Assembly (NCBI RefSeq): GCF_003217325.1
Contig: NZ_QJTI01000007.1
Coordinates: 1-64,000 of the forward strand
Length of the DNA stretch: 64,000 bases
Reading direction: 5' to 3'
Source of the DNA: Rhodopseudomonas faecalis
Lineage (GTDB): Bacteria; Pseudomonadota; Alphaproteobacteria; Rhizobiales; Xanthobacteraceae
Shown: positions 1-8,702 of the stretch, piece after piece
Layout of the letters: each line of letters opens with the position of its first letter
Numbering within the stretch: position 1 is the stretch's first letter
Made by a program: the position numbers and the translations under genes
The notes under the pieces: model-generated
Databases searched by the model: none
What the model saw: the letters and a program-made list of their open reading frames with translations, nothing else
What the model was told of the DNA's origin: nothing

Positions 1-90
1 CCTCGCTTAGCCGCCCGCGGACGCTCCAAGACACACCGCAAACCTGTCCAAAGTCCCCTCAAAAACCTGCGTCATCAAATTACGCAACGA

Positions 91-223
91 TCCCCCTTGT
101 GGGGAGGGTGACCCGGCGAAGCGTAGCGCAGCCGGGTCGGGTGGGGGTGACCCCAGCCGCAGTGCTCGCTTTACCCCCACCCGTCCGGCCCAACAGGGCC
201 GGCCACCCTCCCCACAAGGGGGA
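91..223. repeat. Intergenic palindromic repeat element upstream of rarA
   Basis: Two 20-bp arms at 91-110 and 204-223 are exact inverted copies of each other. Shorter inverted pairs nest between them: 111-117 with 131-137, 141-148 with 173-180, and 185-190 with 197-202. The whole block can therefore fold into one long branched stem. It lies between the window edge and rarA, ending 30 bp before the rarA start. The arm motif tcccccttgtggggaggg resembles mobile intergenic repeats I know from Bradyrhizobium and Rhodopseudomonas genomes. That resemblance is from memory; no second copy of these arms is in this window. Confidence 0.8.
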
Positions 224-253
224 GGGACGGCAAGCGCGGGAGCCGTCATCACT

Positions 254-1582
254 ATGAGCCCGAAACGTCCGCAACCGACCGATAGCCTGTTCAGCGCTGC
301 GGGGCTGGACCATGAGGCGCCGCATCCGCTGCCGGACCGTCTGCGGCCGCGCACGCTCGCCGATGTCGTCGGCCAGGATCACATTCTCGGCCCGGACGGC
401 GCGCTGACGCGCATGCTGGAAACGCGCACGCTCGGCTCGCTGGTGTTTTGGGGCCCGCCCGGCACTGGCAAGACCACGGTGGCGCGGCTGCTCGCCGACG
501 CCACCGAGCTGCATTTCGAGCAGATTTCCGCGGTGTTTTCCGGCGTCGCCGATCTGAAAAAGGCGTTCGATGCCGCGCGCGCCCGGCGCGAGATGGGGCA
601 GGGCACGCTGCTATTCGTCGACGAGGTCCATCGCTTCAACAAGGCGCAGCAGGATTCCTTTCTGCCGGTGATGGAAGACGGCACCGTGGTGCTGGTCGGC
701 GCCACCACCGAAAACCCGTCGTTCGAGCTGAACGCGGCGCTGCTGTCGCGCGCGCGGGTGCTGGTGTTTCACTCGCTCGACGTCGCCGCGGTGGAAAAGC
801 TCTATGCCCGTGCTGAAACCATCGAGGGCCGGCCGCTGCCGCTCGACATCGAAGCGCGCGCCGCGCTGGTGCGGATGGCCGATGGCGATGGCCGCGCCGC
901 GCTGACGCTGGCCGAGGAAGTGTGGCGCTCGGCGCGCGCTGGCGAAGTGTTCAATATCCAGCAATTGCAGGAGATCCTGCAGCGCCGCGCGCCGATCTAC
1001 GACAAGTCCGCCGACGGCCATTACAACCTGATCTCGGCGCTGCATAAATCGGTGCGCGGCTCCGATCCCGACGCCGCGCTGTATTATCTGGCGCGCATGC
1101 TCGATGCCGGCGAGGACCCGCTGTTTCTGGCGCGGCGCGTGGTGCGGATGGCGGTCGAGGATGTCGGGCTCGCCGATCCGCAGGCGCTGGTGATCGCCAA
1201 CGCCGCCAAGGACGCTTACGATTTTCTCGGTAGCCCGGAAGGCGAGCTGGCGATCGCGCAGGCGGTGATCTATGTCGCCACCGCGCCGAAATCGAACGCC
1301 GCCTACAAAGCCTATGGCGCGGCGATGCGCAGCGCCAAGCAGAACGGCTCGCTGCTGCCGCCAAAGCATATCCTCAACGCGCCGACCAAGCTGATGCAGC
1401 AGGAAGGCTATGGTGAGGGCTATCAATACGACCACGACACGCCAGAGGGCTTTTCCGGCCAAAACTATTTTCCGGACGAGCTTGGCCGCCAAAACTACTA
1501 CCGCCCGCCCGATCGCGGCTTTGAGCGCGAAATCCGCAAGCGGCTCGACTATTGGGCGCGGCTGCGCGCCGCCAAGGGCTAG
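254..1582 (+). CDS. rarA: Replication-associated recombination protein A (AAA+ ATPase)
   Basis: RarA (MgsA) is the bacterial relative of eukaryotic WRNIP1/Mgs1. It is a clamp-loader-like ATPase that acts at stalled replication forks in the cytoplasm. The 442-residue product has a Walker A motif GPPGTGKTT at residues 67-75, with the catalytic lysine at 73. Its Walker B motif LLFVDEVHRFNK has Asp123 and Glu124. The C-terminal tetramerisation region ends with the family-typical QNYFPDELGRQNYYRP stretch. Length matches the family (about 430-450). The ATG at 254 is the first in frame and directly precedes the conserved N-terminal region. The nearest downstream gene starts 56 bp later on the same strand, so co-transcription is possible. 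Confidence 0.96.
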   Translation: MSPKRPQPTDSLFSAAGLDHEAPHPLPDRLRPRTLADVVGQDHILGPDGALTRMLETRTLGSLVFWGPPGTGKTTVARLLADATELHFEQISAVFSGVADLKKAFDAARARREMGQGTLLFVDEVHRFNKAQQDSFLPVMEDGTVVLVGATTENPSFELNAALLSRARVLVFHSLDVAAVEKLYARAETIEGRPLPLDIEARAALVRMADGDGRAALTLAEEVWRSARAGEVFNIQQLQEILQRRAPIYDKSADGHYNLISALHKSVRGSDPDAALYYLARMLDAGEDPLFLARRVVRMAVEDVGLADPQALVIANAAKDAYDFLGSPEGELAIAQAVIYVATAPKSNAAYKAYGAAMRSAKQNGSLLPPKHILNAPTKLMQQEGYGEGYQYDHDTPEGFSGQNYFPDELGRQNYYRPPDRGFEREIRKRLDYWARLRAAKG

Positions 1583-1638
1583 CACAAGCCGAGCATCGCG
1601 CCGCGCACCGTCTCCGTCATCCCCGCCAAGGAAAGCAC

Positions 1639-2094
1639 ATGCTGGCACCATCCGACGGCTTCAATGACATTGCCCGCGCCATTCAATTGGCGCTGGCGCC
1701 GGTGTTCCTGCTCACCGGCATTGCCGGCCTCTTGAGCGTGATGGCTGGGCGGCTCGCCCGGATCTTTGATCGCAGCAGCGCGCTGATCGAGAACAGGCGG
1801 GCACTGATGCTGTCGGTGCATACGACGTTGGACCGCGAGCAGGACAGTCTGGAGCGGCGGCGGCGCTACACCAGCCTCGCCATCACCTCATCGACCATTG
1901 CGGCGCTGCTGGTGTGTCTCGACATCGCGGTGATCTTTCTGGAGCTGATGTTCGACACCCCGATGAAATGGCCGATCGGCATTCTGTTCATCGCCGCGGT
2001 GCTGTTTCTGATCGTCGGGCTGGCGTCGTTTCTGCGCGAGGTGCATCTCGCCATGAAAACCACCCATATCGGCCTGGCGCCGCCGCCAAGCTGA
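1639..2094 (+). CDS. DUF2721 family membrane protein
   Basis: The 151-residue protein has three predicted membrane segments, at about residues 14-36, 75-100 and 106-128. A charged loop rich in Arg, Glu and Asp (about 40-72) separates the first two. The pattern and the phrase LLTGIAGLLSVMAGRLARI match the DUF2721 family, whose function is unknown. The ATG at 1639 was chosen because a good ribosome site (aaggaaag, 1628-1635) precedes it and the reading begins with an amphipathic segment. Upstream in-frame starts would run back into rarA. It follows rarA on the same strand. Confidence 0.8.
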   Translation: MLAPSDGFNDIARAIQLALAPVFLLTGIAGLLSVMAGRLARIFDRSSALIENRRALMLSVHTTLDREQDSLERRRRYTSLAITSSTIAALLVCLDIAVIFLELMFDTPMKWPIGILFIAAVLFLIVGLASFLREVHLAMKTTHIGLAPPPS

Positions 2095-2115
2095 CAACGA
2101 GCAGGGGAGACAGCC

Positions 2116-2535
2116 ATGAAGTCGTATCGCAAGGAATTGTGGTTTCAGACACCTAGCCGGCGCGCCTTCGTCAACATCACGGGCGAGGTTGAGGCCGCGC
2201 TGCGCGACAGCGGCGTGCGTGAAGGCCTGGTGCTGGTCAATGCCATGCACATCACCGCGTCGGTGTTTATCAATGACGATGAGAGTGGCCTGCACCACGA
2301 CTACGAGAAATGGCTGGAGCAGCTCGCGCCGCATGAGCCGGTGTCGTCCTATCGCCACAACCGCACCGGCGAGGACAATGCCGACGCCCATATGAAGCGT
2401 CAGGTGATGGGCCGCGAAGTGGTGGTCGCCATCACCGACGGAAAACTCGATTTCGGGCCGTGGGAGCAGATCTTTTACGGCGAGTTCGACGGCGGCCGCC
2501 GCAAGCGCGTGCTGGTCAAGATTATTGGCGAGTAA
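2116..2535 (+). CDS. YjbQ-family protein (UPF0047, secondary thiamine-phosphate synthase type)
   Basis: This is a 139-residue cytoplasmic protein of the YjbQ/UPF0047 family. Some members have weak thiamine-phosphate synthase activity in vivo, but the true role is unsettled. Family marks visible here are the start ([12 protein letters not shown]), the [20 protein letters not shown] segment, the YRHN...[13 protein letters not shown] histidine-rich patch likely to bind metal, and the ending [21 protein letters not shown]. Length is normal. A strong ribosome site (aggggagac) sits at 2102-2110. It starts 21 bp after the DUF2721 gene, suggesting one transcript. Confidence 0.9.
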   Translation: MKSYRKELWFQTPSRRAFVNITGEVEAALRDSGVREGLVLVNAMHITASVFINDDESGLHHDYEKWLEQLAPHEPVSSYRHNRTGEDNADAHMKRQVMGREVVVAITDGKLDFGPWEQIFYGEFDGGRRKRVLVKIIGE

Positions 2536-2684
2536 ATAGGTACCTAGCCGGGCATCGCTACGTTTGGTGGAGAGGCGTGAGCTGCTCCGGTCTCGCGCGA
2601 TCATGTGAACGCTGCTAGCCTCTATGCGTTGGTACGCGGCGCTGCCAGCACGGCGTTGCCGCCAGCTTCGGAGGCTCGATCATC

Positions 2685-3749
2685 ATGACCTCATCGATCG
2701 GTTTGCGCGCATTCGCTTTGGCATTGACCGCCATGATGGCCACGGCGCCGTCGCTGTCGCAGGCGTGCACAAGGCTGGTCTATCTTGGTGCGAACAATCA
2801 AGTCGTCACCGCGCGCTCGATGGACTGGCGCTATGAGATGCCGACCGATCTGTGGAGCTTTCCGCGCGGCATGGCGAGGAACGGCGAGGTCGGGCCAAAC
2901 TCGCTGACCTGGACTTCGAATTACGGCAGCGTCATCACCTCGGGCTATGGCGTGTCGACCTCCGACGGCATGAACGAAGCGGGGCTGGTCGCCAATCTGC
3001 TGTGGCTGGCGGAAGCCGACTATCCGAAATTCGACAATAGCCGGCCGGGACTATCGATCGCGCTATGGGCGCAATATGTGCTCGACAATTTCGCGACCGT
3101 CGCCGAAGCGGTTGCGGTGCTCGAGAAAGACCCGTTCGTGATCTATTCGGACAGCGTGCCGGGCTTGCAGCTCGCCACCACGCTGCATCTGTCGTTGTCC
3201 GATGCCAGCGGCGATAGTGCGATCATCGAATATATCGGTGGCAAGCCGGTGATCCATCACAGTCGCAACTATCAGGTGATGACCAATTCGCCGACCTTCG
3301 ACAAGCAATTGGCGCTCGATGATTATTGGAAGGAGATTGGTGGCACGGTGATGCTGCCCGGCACCAATCGTGCTGCCGACCGTTTTGCGCGCGCCTCGTT
3401 CTACGTTGGCGCGATTCCGAAGGACGACAATCCCGATCGCGCGCTGGCCGCGGTGTTCAGCGTGATCCGCAACGTCTCGGTGCCGCTCGGCATCGCAACG
3501 CAAGATCAGCCGAACATTTCCTCGACGCGCTGGCGCACCGTCGCCGATCAGCAGCGCAAGCTGTATTTCTTTGAATCGGTGCTGACGCCGAATGTGTTCT
3601 GGGTCGATCTCAAGGCGATCGATTTCTCGGCCGACAAGGGCAAGGTCAAAAAGCTCGACCTCGGCCCGCAGCAGTCCAACATCTTCTCCGGCGACGCCAC
3701 GGCGCAGTTCAAGGACGCCGCGCCGTTCAAGTTTTTGGGTAAGCCGTAG
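2685..3749 (+). CDS. Secreted linear amide C-N hydrolase (choloylglycine hydrolase / penicillin V acylase family)
   Basis: This is an Ntn-type hydrolase. The first 27 residues form a signal peptide (hydrophobic core LALTAMMATAPSLS ending at A-C). The next residue, Cys28 in QACTRL, is the expected catalytic nucleophile exposed by processing. The nearby ARSMDW motif is the conserved second block of choloylglycine hydrolases (Arg and Asp of the active site). The GMNEAGL block and MTNSPTF block follow in order. Family members cleave bile-salt amides, penicillin V or acyl-homoserine lactones, and the substrate cannot be assigned here. Export to the periplasm is inferred from the signal peptide. 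It stands alone on the plus strand, with 149 bp before it. Confidence 0.9.
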   Translation: MTSSIGLRAFALALTAMMATAPSLSQACTRLVYLGANNQVVTARSMDWRYEMPTDLWSFPRGMARNGEVGPNSLTWTSNYGSVITSGYGVSTSDGMNEAGLVANLLWLAEADYPKFDNSRPGLSIALWAQYVLDNFATVAEAVAVLEKDPFVIYSDSVPGLQLATTLHLSLSDASGDSAIIEYIGGKPVIHHSRNYQVMTNSPTFDKQLALDDYWKEIGGTVMLPGTNRAADRFARASFYVGAIPKDDNPDRALAAVFSVIRNVSVPLGIATQDQPNISSTRWRTVADQQRKLYFFESVLTPNVFWVDLKAIDFSADKGKVKKLDLGPQQSNIFSGDATAQFKDAAPFKFLGKP

Positions 3750-3933
3750 CGCTTGCTGACAGCGGGGAGGGCGGGTGCACTGAGCGCGTCCAAGGCTGCT
3801 GTCAGCGAACGACGCGACTGTCTGTCGGATTACGCCCGCGTCCGCCTCCAAATCCACCGTGACCCTGGGCGGCTTTTGCGCTAGGCACTGCCTTCGTTCC
3901 CCTTGTCCCACGCCGTTACGCGAGCCGTTCCCC

Positions 3934-5364
3934 ATGAGCCGTCAAACCAAGAAACCTCTCGCCAAGCGCGGTGCCGGCGGCGATCGCCCCAAGGGCGGCA
4001 GGCCGGCCAAAACCGGCGCGGCCAAGGTTGGGGCCAAGGGTGGAGCCAAGAGCGCGGCTCAAGGCGGGCCCAAGGGCACGATCAAGGGCGCGGTCAAAGG
4101 CGGGGCCAAGGTTGGAGCCAAGAGCGCTGGCCTGCGCGCCGATCGGTCCGCCACGGCGCGGCCGCCGCGCGAGCGTTCCGGCGAGCGGATCGAGCGGCCG
4201 GCGGGTAGCCGTTCGGCCGGTGATCGGCCGCACAGCGCGCGTCCCGGCCGTCCGCCGCAGCGCCAAAACTCGGCTGCGCCGTCCCGTGCGCCGCGTGCCG
4301 CGCGGCCGGATCAGGGCGTGCGCGAGGCTTTCGCACCCGAATCGGCCAAGCCTGCGGTGGAAGCCGCGCTGCCGACCAAGGTGCAGACCGTCACGGTCAG
4401 CGCCGATGAGAACGGCATGCGGGTCGATCGCTTTCTGGAAGCGCGCTTCCCCGGCCTGTCGTTCTCGCACATCCAGCGTATCGTTCGGAAGGGCGAACTG
4501 CGCGTGAACGGCAAGCGCGCCGACAGCAAGGACCGGCTGGAGGAAGGACAGAGCGTGCGGATTCCGCCGCTCAAGCTCGACGCACCGAAAACCGGTGGCA
4601 ATCTCTCGGAGGCCCAGCAGAAGACGCTGGCGCAGCTCAAAGAAATGACGCTGTACGAGGACGCCGACGTTCTGGTGCTGAACAAGCCGGCCGGGCTTGC
4701 GGTGCAGGGCGGCTCCGGCACCACGCGCCATATCGACCAGATGCTGGAGGTGATGCGCGACGCCAAGGGCCAGAAGCCGCGGCTGGTGCATCGCATCGAC
4801 AAGGAGACCTCGGGCTGCCTGCTCGTGGCGAAAACCCGCTTTGCCGCCACCGCGCTGACCGGCTCGTTCCGCTCGCGCTCGGCGCGCAAGGTCTATTGGG
4901 CGCTGGTCGCCGGCGTGCCGAAGCCGAAGCAGGGCCGGATCTCGACCTATCTCGCCAAGGAAGAGAGCGAGGACGATTCCATCATGCGCGTCGCCAAGCA
5001 TGGCGACGAGGGCGCCAGCCATGCCGTGACCTATTACGCGCTGGTGGAATCCTCAGCGCAGAAACTGGCCTGGGTGTCGCTGAAGCCGGTCACCGGCCGC
5101 ACCCATCAGCTCCGCGCCCACATGGCCCATATCGGCCACGCCATTGTCGGCGATCCAAAATACTTCAATATCGAGAACTGGCAGCTGCCCGGCGGCCTGC
5201 AGAACCGGCTGCATCTTTTGGCGCGGCGCATCGTGGTGCCGCATCCGCGCGGCGGGGTGATCGACGTGTCGGCGCCGCTGCCGCCGCATATGCTGCAAAG
5301 CTGGAACCTGCTCGGCCTGGAACACGATCGCTTCGATCCGATCGAACACGCGCCGGAGGAGTGA
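3934..5364 (+). CDS. RluA-family 23S rRNA pseudouridine synthase with basic N-terminal tail
   Basis: The product converts uridine to pseudouridine in large-subunit rRNA (RluC/RluD group). Residues from about 152 form an S4 RNA-binding domain (NGMRVDRFLEARFPG ... KGELRVNGKRADS). The catalytic domain follows with RLVHRIDKETSG, giving Asp289 as the nucleophile, and the GRTHQLRAHMAHIGHAIVGD block. Residues 1-150 are unusual. They are Lys/Gly/Ala/Arg-rich with repeated GAK/GGAK units and no fold expected, and they make the protein (476 aa) about half again as long as RluC. The tail is probably an RNA-binding extension. Start ATG 3934 was chosen because the basic tail begins there; an earlier in-frame start at 3859 lacks coding character. 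Confidence 0.93.
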   Translation: MSRQTKKPLAKRGAGGDRPKGGRPAKTGAAKVGAKGGAKSAAQGGPKGTIKGAVKGGAKVGAKSAGLRADRSATARPPRERSGERIERPAGSRSAGDRPHSARPGRPPQRQNSAAPSRAPRAARPDQGVREAFAPESAKPAVEAALPTKVQTVTVSADENGMRVDRFLEARFPGLSFSHIQRIVRKGELRVNGKRADSKDRLEEGQSVRIPPLKLDAPKTGGNLSEAQQKTLAQLKEMTLYEDADVLVLNKPAGLAVQGGSGTTRHIDQMLEVMRDAKGQKPRLVHRIDKETSGCLLVAKTRFAATALTGSFRSRSARKVYWALVAGVPKPKQGRISTYLAKEESEDDSIMRVAKHGDEGASHAVTYYALVESSAQKLAWVSLKPVTGRTHQLRAHMAHIGHAIVGDPKYFNIENWQLPGGLQNRLHLLARRIVVPHPRGGVIDVSAPLPPHMLQSWNLLGLEHDRFDPIEHAPEE

Positions 5365-5395
5365 GGCACTTGCCGCGATCGGGCAGGCACCCGAC

Positions 5396-5728
5396 ATGAG
5401 GGCGATGCGACGGCCTTTGCTGTTATCGATGGTGCTGGCGCTGCTCGGCCTTGGCCTGGCGGCGGCGCTGCCGGATGGCCGCGCCGCGGCGCAATTCCTG
5501 CCCGGCACCTCGCCGACCTTGCTGCCGCCACCCCCTCCGCCGCCGCCACCGCCGCGCATCGAAGTGCCGGTGGTGCCGAAACTCGACGCGCCGCCGCAGC
5601 AGCCCACGATGCCGCGTGGGCGCAATTCATTCAGCGACCGCGTGATCGATTGCCTCGATCAGGGCGCGGCCTATGGGCTGCGGCCCAATGATCGCGCCGC
5701 TTATTCGCGGGCCTGCGCCAATCGCTGA
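5396..5728 (+). CDS. Small proline-rich secreted protein, unrecognised
   Basis: The 110-residue product has an N-terminal signal sequence (Arg-rich start, then LLLSMVLALLGLGLAAALP, likely cut near AAAQF). A run of ten consecutive prolines (about residues 44-53) and further proline-rich sequence follow. The C-terminal part (SFSDRVIDCLDQGAAYGLRPNDRAAYSRACANR) has two Cys that could form a disulfide. I do not recognise a family. The gene lies 31 bp after the pseudouridine synthase gene and 12 bp before the ATP12 gene, so it is likely part of the same transcript. It may be periplasmic or surface-located. Homologues in related genomes would support it as a real gene. Confidence 0.7.
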   Translation: MRAMRRPLLLSMVLALLGLGLAAALPDGRAAAQFLPGTSPTLLPPPPPPPPPPRIEVPVVPKLDAPPQQPTMPRGRNSFSDRVIDCLDQGAAYGLRPNDRAAYSRACANR

Positions 5729-5740
5729 CGAGGAGACGTG

Positions 5741-6523
5741 ATGCGCGAATTGTTCGATGAGGTCGCCGGCCAGTCGCCGCTCGATCCGCAGGAGGCGGTG
5801 CGCCGCACCAGCCGCGGGCCGTTGCCGAAACGGTTTTACCAGGAGGCCGGCTGCACCGCCGCCGAGCCATCCGGCTTTGCGATCGTGCTCGACGGCAAGA
5901 CGGTGCGCACGCCGTCCAGGCAGCCCTTGGTGGTGCCGCAGCGGGCGCTGGCCGCGGCGATCGTCGCCGAATGGCAGGCGCAGCAGGAACAGATCGATCC
6001 GACCACCATGCCGCTGACCCGGCTCGCCAACAGCGTGATTGACGCGGTGCAGGATCGCGTGGCCGCGGTGCGCGACGACGTCGCCAAATATTTCGAGTCC
6101 GATTTGCTGTTCTATCGCGCCAGTTTCCCGGCCGAGCTGGTGGCGCGTGAAGCCGAGCATTGGGACCCGGTGCTGTTCTGGGCCGCAGATACGCATAACG
6201 CCCGCTTCATCCTCGCCGAAGGCGTGATGCATGTGCGCCAGCCGGAAGCCGCGGTGGCGGCGGCGCGCGCGGCGTTGCCCGATGAGCCCTGGACCATCGC
6301 GGCGCTGCATATCGTCACCACCATCACCGGCTCGGCGTTGCTGGCGCTGGCGCTGCATGCCGGGCGTCTCGACGCCGACCAAGTCTGGGCCGCCGCCCAT
6401 GTCGATGAGGACTGGAACATCGAGCGCTGGGGCGCCGATGACGAAGTCTTGGCGCGCCGCGCCGCGCGGCAGCGCGATTTTCAGGCGGCCGCTCTGGTGC
6501 TGACGAGTTTACGCGCAGGTTAA
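5741..6523 (+). CDS. ATP12-family F1-ATPase assembly chaperone
   Basis: ATP12 proteins bind the F1 alpha subunit during ATP synthase assembly. They occur in mitochondria and alphaproteobacteria, which is a lineage clue for this window. The 260-residue product carries the family blocks PLPKRFYQEA, FAIVLDGKTVRTPSRQPLVVPQ and EWQAQQEQIDPTTMPLTRLANSVID, then FESDLLFYRA and EHWDPVLFWA. Two adjacent starts exist, GTG 5738 and ATG 5741. The ribosome site aggag at 5731-5735 sits 5 bp from the ATG but only 2 bp from the GTG, so the ATG is preferred. The gene closely follows the proline-rich protein gene. Confidence 0.93.
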   Translation: MRELFDEVAGQSPLDPQEAVRRTSRGPLPKRFYQEAGCTAAEPSGFAIVLDGKTVRTPSRQPLVVPQRALAAAIVAEWQAQQEQIDPTTMPLTRLANSVIDAVQDRVAAVRDDVAKYFESDLLFYRASFPAELVAREAEHWDPVLFWAADTHNARFILAEGVMHVRQPEAAVAAARAALPDEPWTIAALHIVTTITGSALLALALHAGRLDADQVWAAAHVDEDWNIERWGADDEVLARRAARQRDFQAAALVLTSLRAG

Positions 6524-6584
6524 CGAGACCTTTACGCGCCACCATTAAGCTCGGATCGTCAATTGCTTGGCGATCCGAGGGCCC

Positions 6585-8357
6585 ATGCCGCTTGCCGTCA
6601 ATACGACCTTGCCGGTCGTCACCGTCCAAGGCAGCGGCGCGCCGGTGGCGTTGCAGCCCGGCGCGGTGGTTTCGGCGCGGGTGCTGCACGTCGCCGATAG
6701 CGGCCAGGTGCAGATCAATATCGGCGGCCAGGCGCTGACGGTGCGCTCCGAAGTGCCGCTGCAGCCCGGCCAGACCCTGCAACTTTCGGTGTCGCAAACC
6801 GCCGATGGCGTGCGCCTTGCGGTGGTGCCGCAGCAGGCCGCGACCGCCAATCCGGCGCAGTTGGCCGCCGCCATGCTGAGCGGCGACGCCGTGCTGCGCG
6901 AGGCCGCGCTCGCCGCCAAGGGCATCAATCTCGCCAGCCTGGCCAGCCAATTGCCGGCGCCGACCGTAGCGCTGTCGAGCGCGCTGACCCTGCCGGAAAC
7001 CGTGGTGGTGTCCACCGCCGCGCAGGCCGCAGCGGCGCGCCAGGGCAGTCTGGCGCAGCTGTTTGCCAATCTCGATGCCATCGATCTGTCGACGCTGCCG
7101 CCGCAATTGCAGGCCGCGGTGACGCAACTCAAGGCGCAGCGCCCGGCGCTGACCGCGGCGCTGAGCGCGGCCGATCTCAAGCAGGCGTTCCAGGCCTCCG
7201 GGCTGTTCATGGAAGCGACGTTGGCGTCCGGCACCAGTGCCGCAACCGTTGCGACCGACCTCAAGGCGGCGCTGATGCAATTGCGCCAGGCGCTGACCTC
7301 AACACTGGCGACCGCGGGCAATGTCGGCGGCGCTGCGACCAATGCCCAGGCCGCCGCGCTATCGACCGTCAGCGTCGATGAGCTGATCGCTCAGCTGACC
7401 CAGGCCAAGGCTAACGGCACCACCTCGACTGCAACCACGACCACTACTGGCTCAGCGGTCAACACCGTGGCATCGCCGACCATCGCGCCGACGCTCGCCG
7501 AGACCAGCCAGGCCAAGGTCACGCAGCAAGTGGTGGCGGCGCTGACCGAGGACGGCGCGGCGTTCCAAAATGCCGCGCAGCCGGCCAGCACAGCGGCGAC
7601 CGCGCGCACTGAAAGCGGTGCGCTGCTGACCGCGCTGCAGGAAGCGCTGCAGGCCAATCCGCAGATCGCCGGGCAGACCGCCAAATTGCTGCCGGGCAGC
7701 GCGGCGCTATTGTCGCTGGTGCATCTGGTGTCGGGCGGCCGCATGCCGGTGCGCTCCGACGACGAGATTGCCATGCAGCGCCATCCGCCGCCGCCGCCAA
7801 TCCGCGGCGCGCTGCCGAGCGTGCAGCCGGTGGTGCAGGCCACCCTCGATCTGCATAGCCCGCTGCATGAAACCAGCCGGCAACTACTCGCTGATACCGA
7901 GGCGGCGCTGGCGCGGCAGACGCTGCTGCAAGTCGCCTCGCTGCCCGACCGCGCCGATGCGGGCAGCGCGCGCGCCGATGGCAGCAATGCGCGCTGGGCC
8001 TTTGAAATTCCGTTCGTGACGCCGCAGGGCACCGCGGTCGCGCAATTCGAGATCTCGCGCGATGGCACCGCGCAGGAAACCGACGCCGCCAAGCGAGTCT
8101 GGCGCGCGCGCTTCACGCTCGATGTTGAGCCGGCCGGGCCGGTGCATGCGCTGGTCACGCTGACCGGCGAGGATATCGCCGTGAAAATGTGGGCGGAGCG
8201 ACCGGCCACCGCCGCGCAGATGCGCGCCGAATCGGGCCTGCTCGGCCAGGCGCTGAGCCGCGCCCAGCTCCATCCCAGCGAGATCGTGGTGCGCGAAGGT
8301 GCTCCCAACGAGCCGGCGCCGCCCAGCGCCGGCTATTTCCTGGATCGCGCGCTATGA
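6585..8357 (+). CDS. FliK C-terminal-like (Flg_hook domain) protein
   Basis: The 590-residue product is Ala/Gln/Thr-rich and low in aromatic residues over about residues 1-450, as in flagellar hook-length rulers. The last 130 residues resemble the Flg_hook domain (PF02120) that FliK uses to switch FlhB export specificity. Matching stretches are WAFEIPFVTPQGTAVAQFEI, RARFTLDVEPAGPVHALVTL and IAVKMWAERPATAAQMRAE. Unlike FliK it is not in a flagellar operon. It overlaps the FlhB-like gene by 4 bp (ATGA), which indicates translational coupling. ATG 6585 begins the coherent N-terminus; a TTG at 6567 is a weaker option. By analogy with the Bacillus YlqG-YlqH pair, the two probably act together, but the partner machine is unknown. 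Confidence 0.75.
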   Translation: MPLAVNTTLPVVTVQGSGAPVALQPGAVVSARVLHVADSGQVQINIGGQALTVRSEVPLQPGQTLQLSVSQTADGVRLAVVPQQAATANPAQLAAAMLSGDAVLREAALAAKGINLASLASQLPAPTVALSSALTLPETVVVSTAAQAAAARQGSLAQLFANLDAIDLSTLPPQLQAAVTQLKAQRPALTAALSAADLKQAFQASGLFMEATLASGTSAATVATDLKAALMQLRQALTSTLATAGNVGGAATNAQAAALSTVSVDELIAQLTQAKANGTTSTATTTTTGSAVNTVASPTIAPTLAETSQAKVTQQVVAALTEDGAAFQNAAQPASTAATARTESGALLTALQEALQANPQIAGQTAKLLPGSAALLSLVHLVSGGRMPVRSDDEIAMQRHPPPPPIRGALPSVQPVVQATLDLHSPLHETSRQLLADTEAALARQTLLQVASLPDRADAGSARADGSNARWAFEIPFVTPQGTAVAQFEISRDGTAQETDAAKRVWRARFTLDVEPAGPVHALVTLTGEDIAVKMWAERPATAAQMRAESGLLGQALSRAQLHPSEIVVREGAPNEPAPPSAGYFLDRAL

Positions 8358-8620
8358 CCACGCCGACCAACCAAACGCTCGCGGTCGCGCTGCATTACGA
8401 TCAGCAGGGCGCGCCGCTGGTGGTTGCCAAGGGTAAGGGCACGATCGGCGCCAAGATCATCGAAGTCGCCAAGGCGCACGACATCCCGATCGAGCAGAAC
8501 GAGGTGCTGGCCGGGGCGTTGTCCAAGGTCGAGATCGGCGACGAGATTCCGCAGGAACTGTACAAGGCAGTGGCCGAGGTGCTGGTGTTCGTGTTGCGGC
8601 TGTCCGGCCGCGGGCGCTGA
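8354..8620 (+). CDS. Stand-alone FlhB C-terminal (EscU/YscU) domain protein
   Basis: This 88-residue protein aligns by eye with the cytoplasmic C-terminal domain of FlhB/YscU export switches. Matching blocks are LAVALHYDQQGAPLVVAKGKG, IIEVAKAHDIPIEQNEVLAGAL and VEIGDEIPQELYKAVAEVLVFV. It lacks the four membrane helices. Where FlhB has the self-cleaving NPTH motif just before AVAL.YD, this protein reads TNQT, so autocleavage is not expected. It resembles the fragment left after FlhB cleavage. Bacillus YlqH is a comparable free-standing domain. Its start overlaps the stop of the FliK-like gene (ATGA), and the two are probably made in fixed proportion. The role is not established. Confidence 0.85.
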   Translation: MTTPTNQTLAVALHYDQQGAPLVVAKGKGTIGAKIIEVAKAHDIPIEQNEVLAGALSKVEIGDEIPQELYKAVAEVLVFVLRLSGRGR

Positions 8621-8702
8621 ACCAGCGTCATCGTTTCACCACCATGGCGCGGCGAGATCGCCGACCTGCCATCAGCGCCTTCCAACAGCACAGGTCATCG
8701 CC

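Noticed and set aside
7-514. Open readings on the minus strand at the window start.
   Set aside because: They run through the palindrome and the start of rarA, with no ribosome site or family match.
5900-6400. Minus-strand open readings through the ATP12 gene.
   Set aside because: Antisense shadow of a conserved gene.
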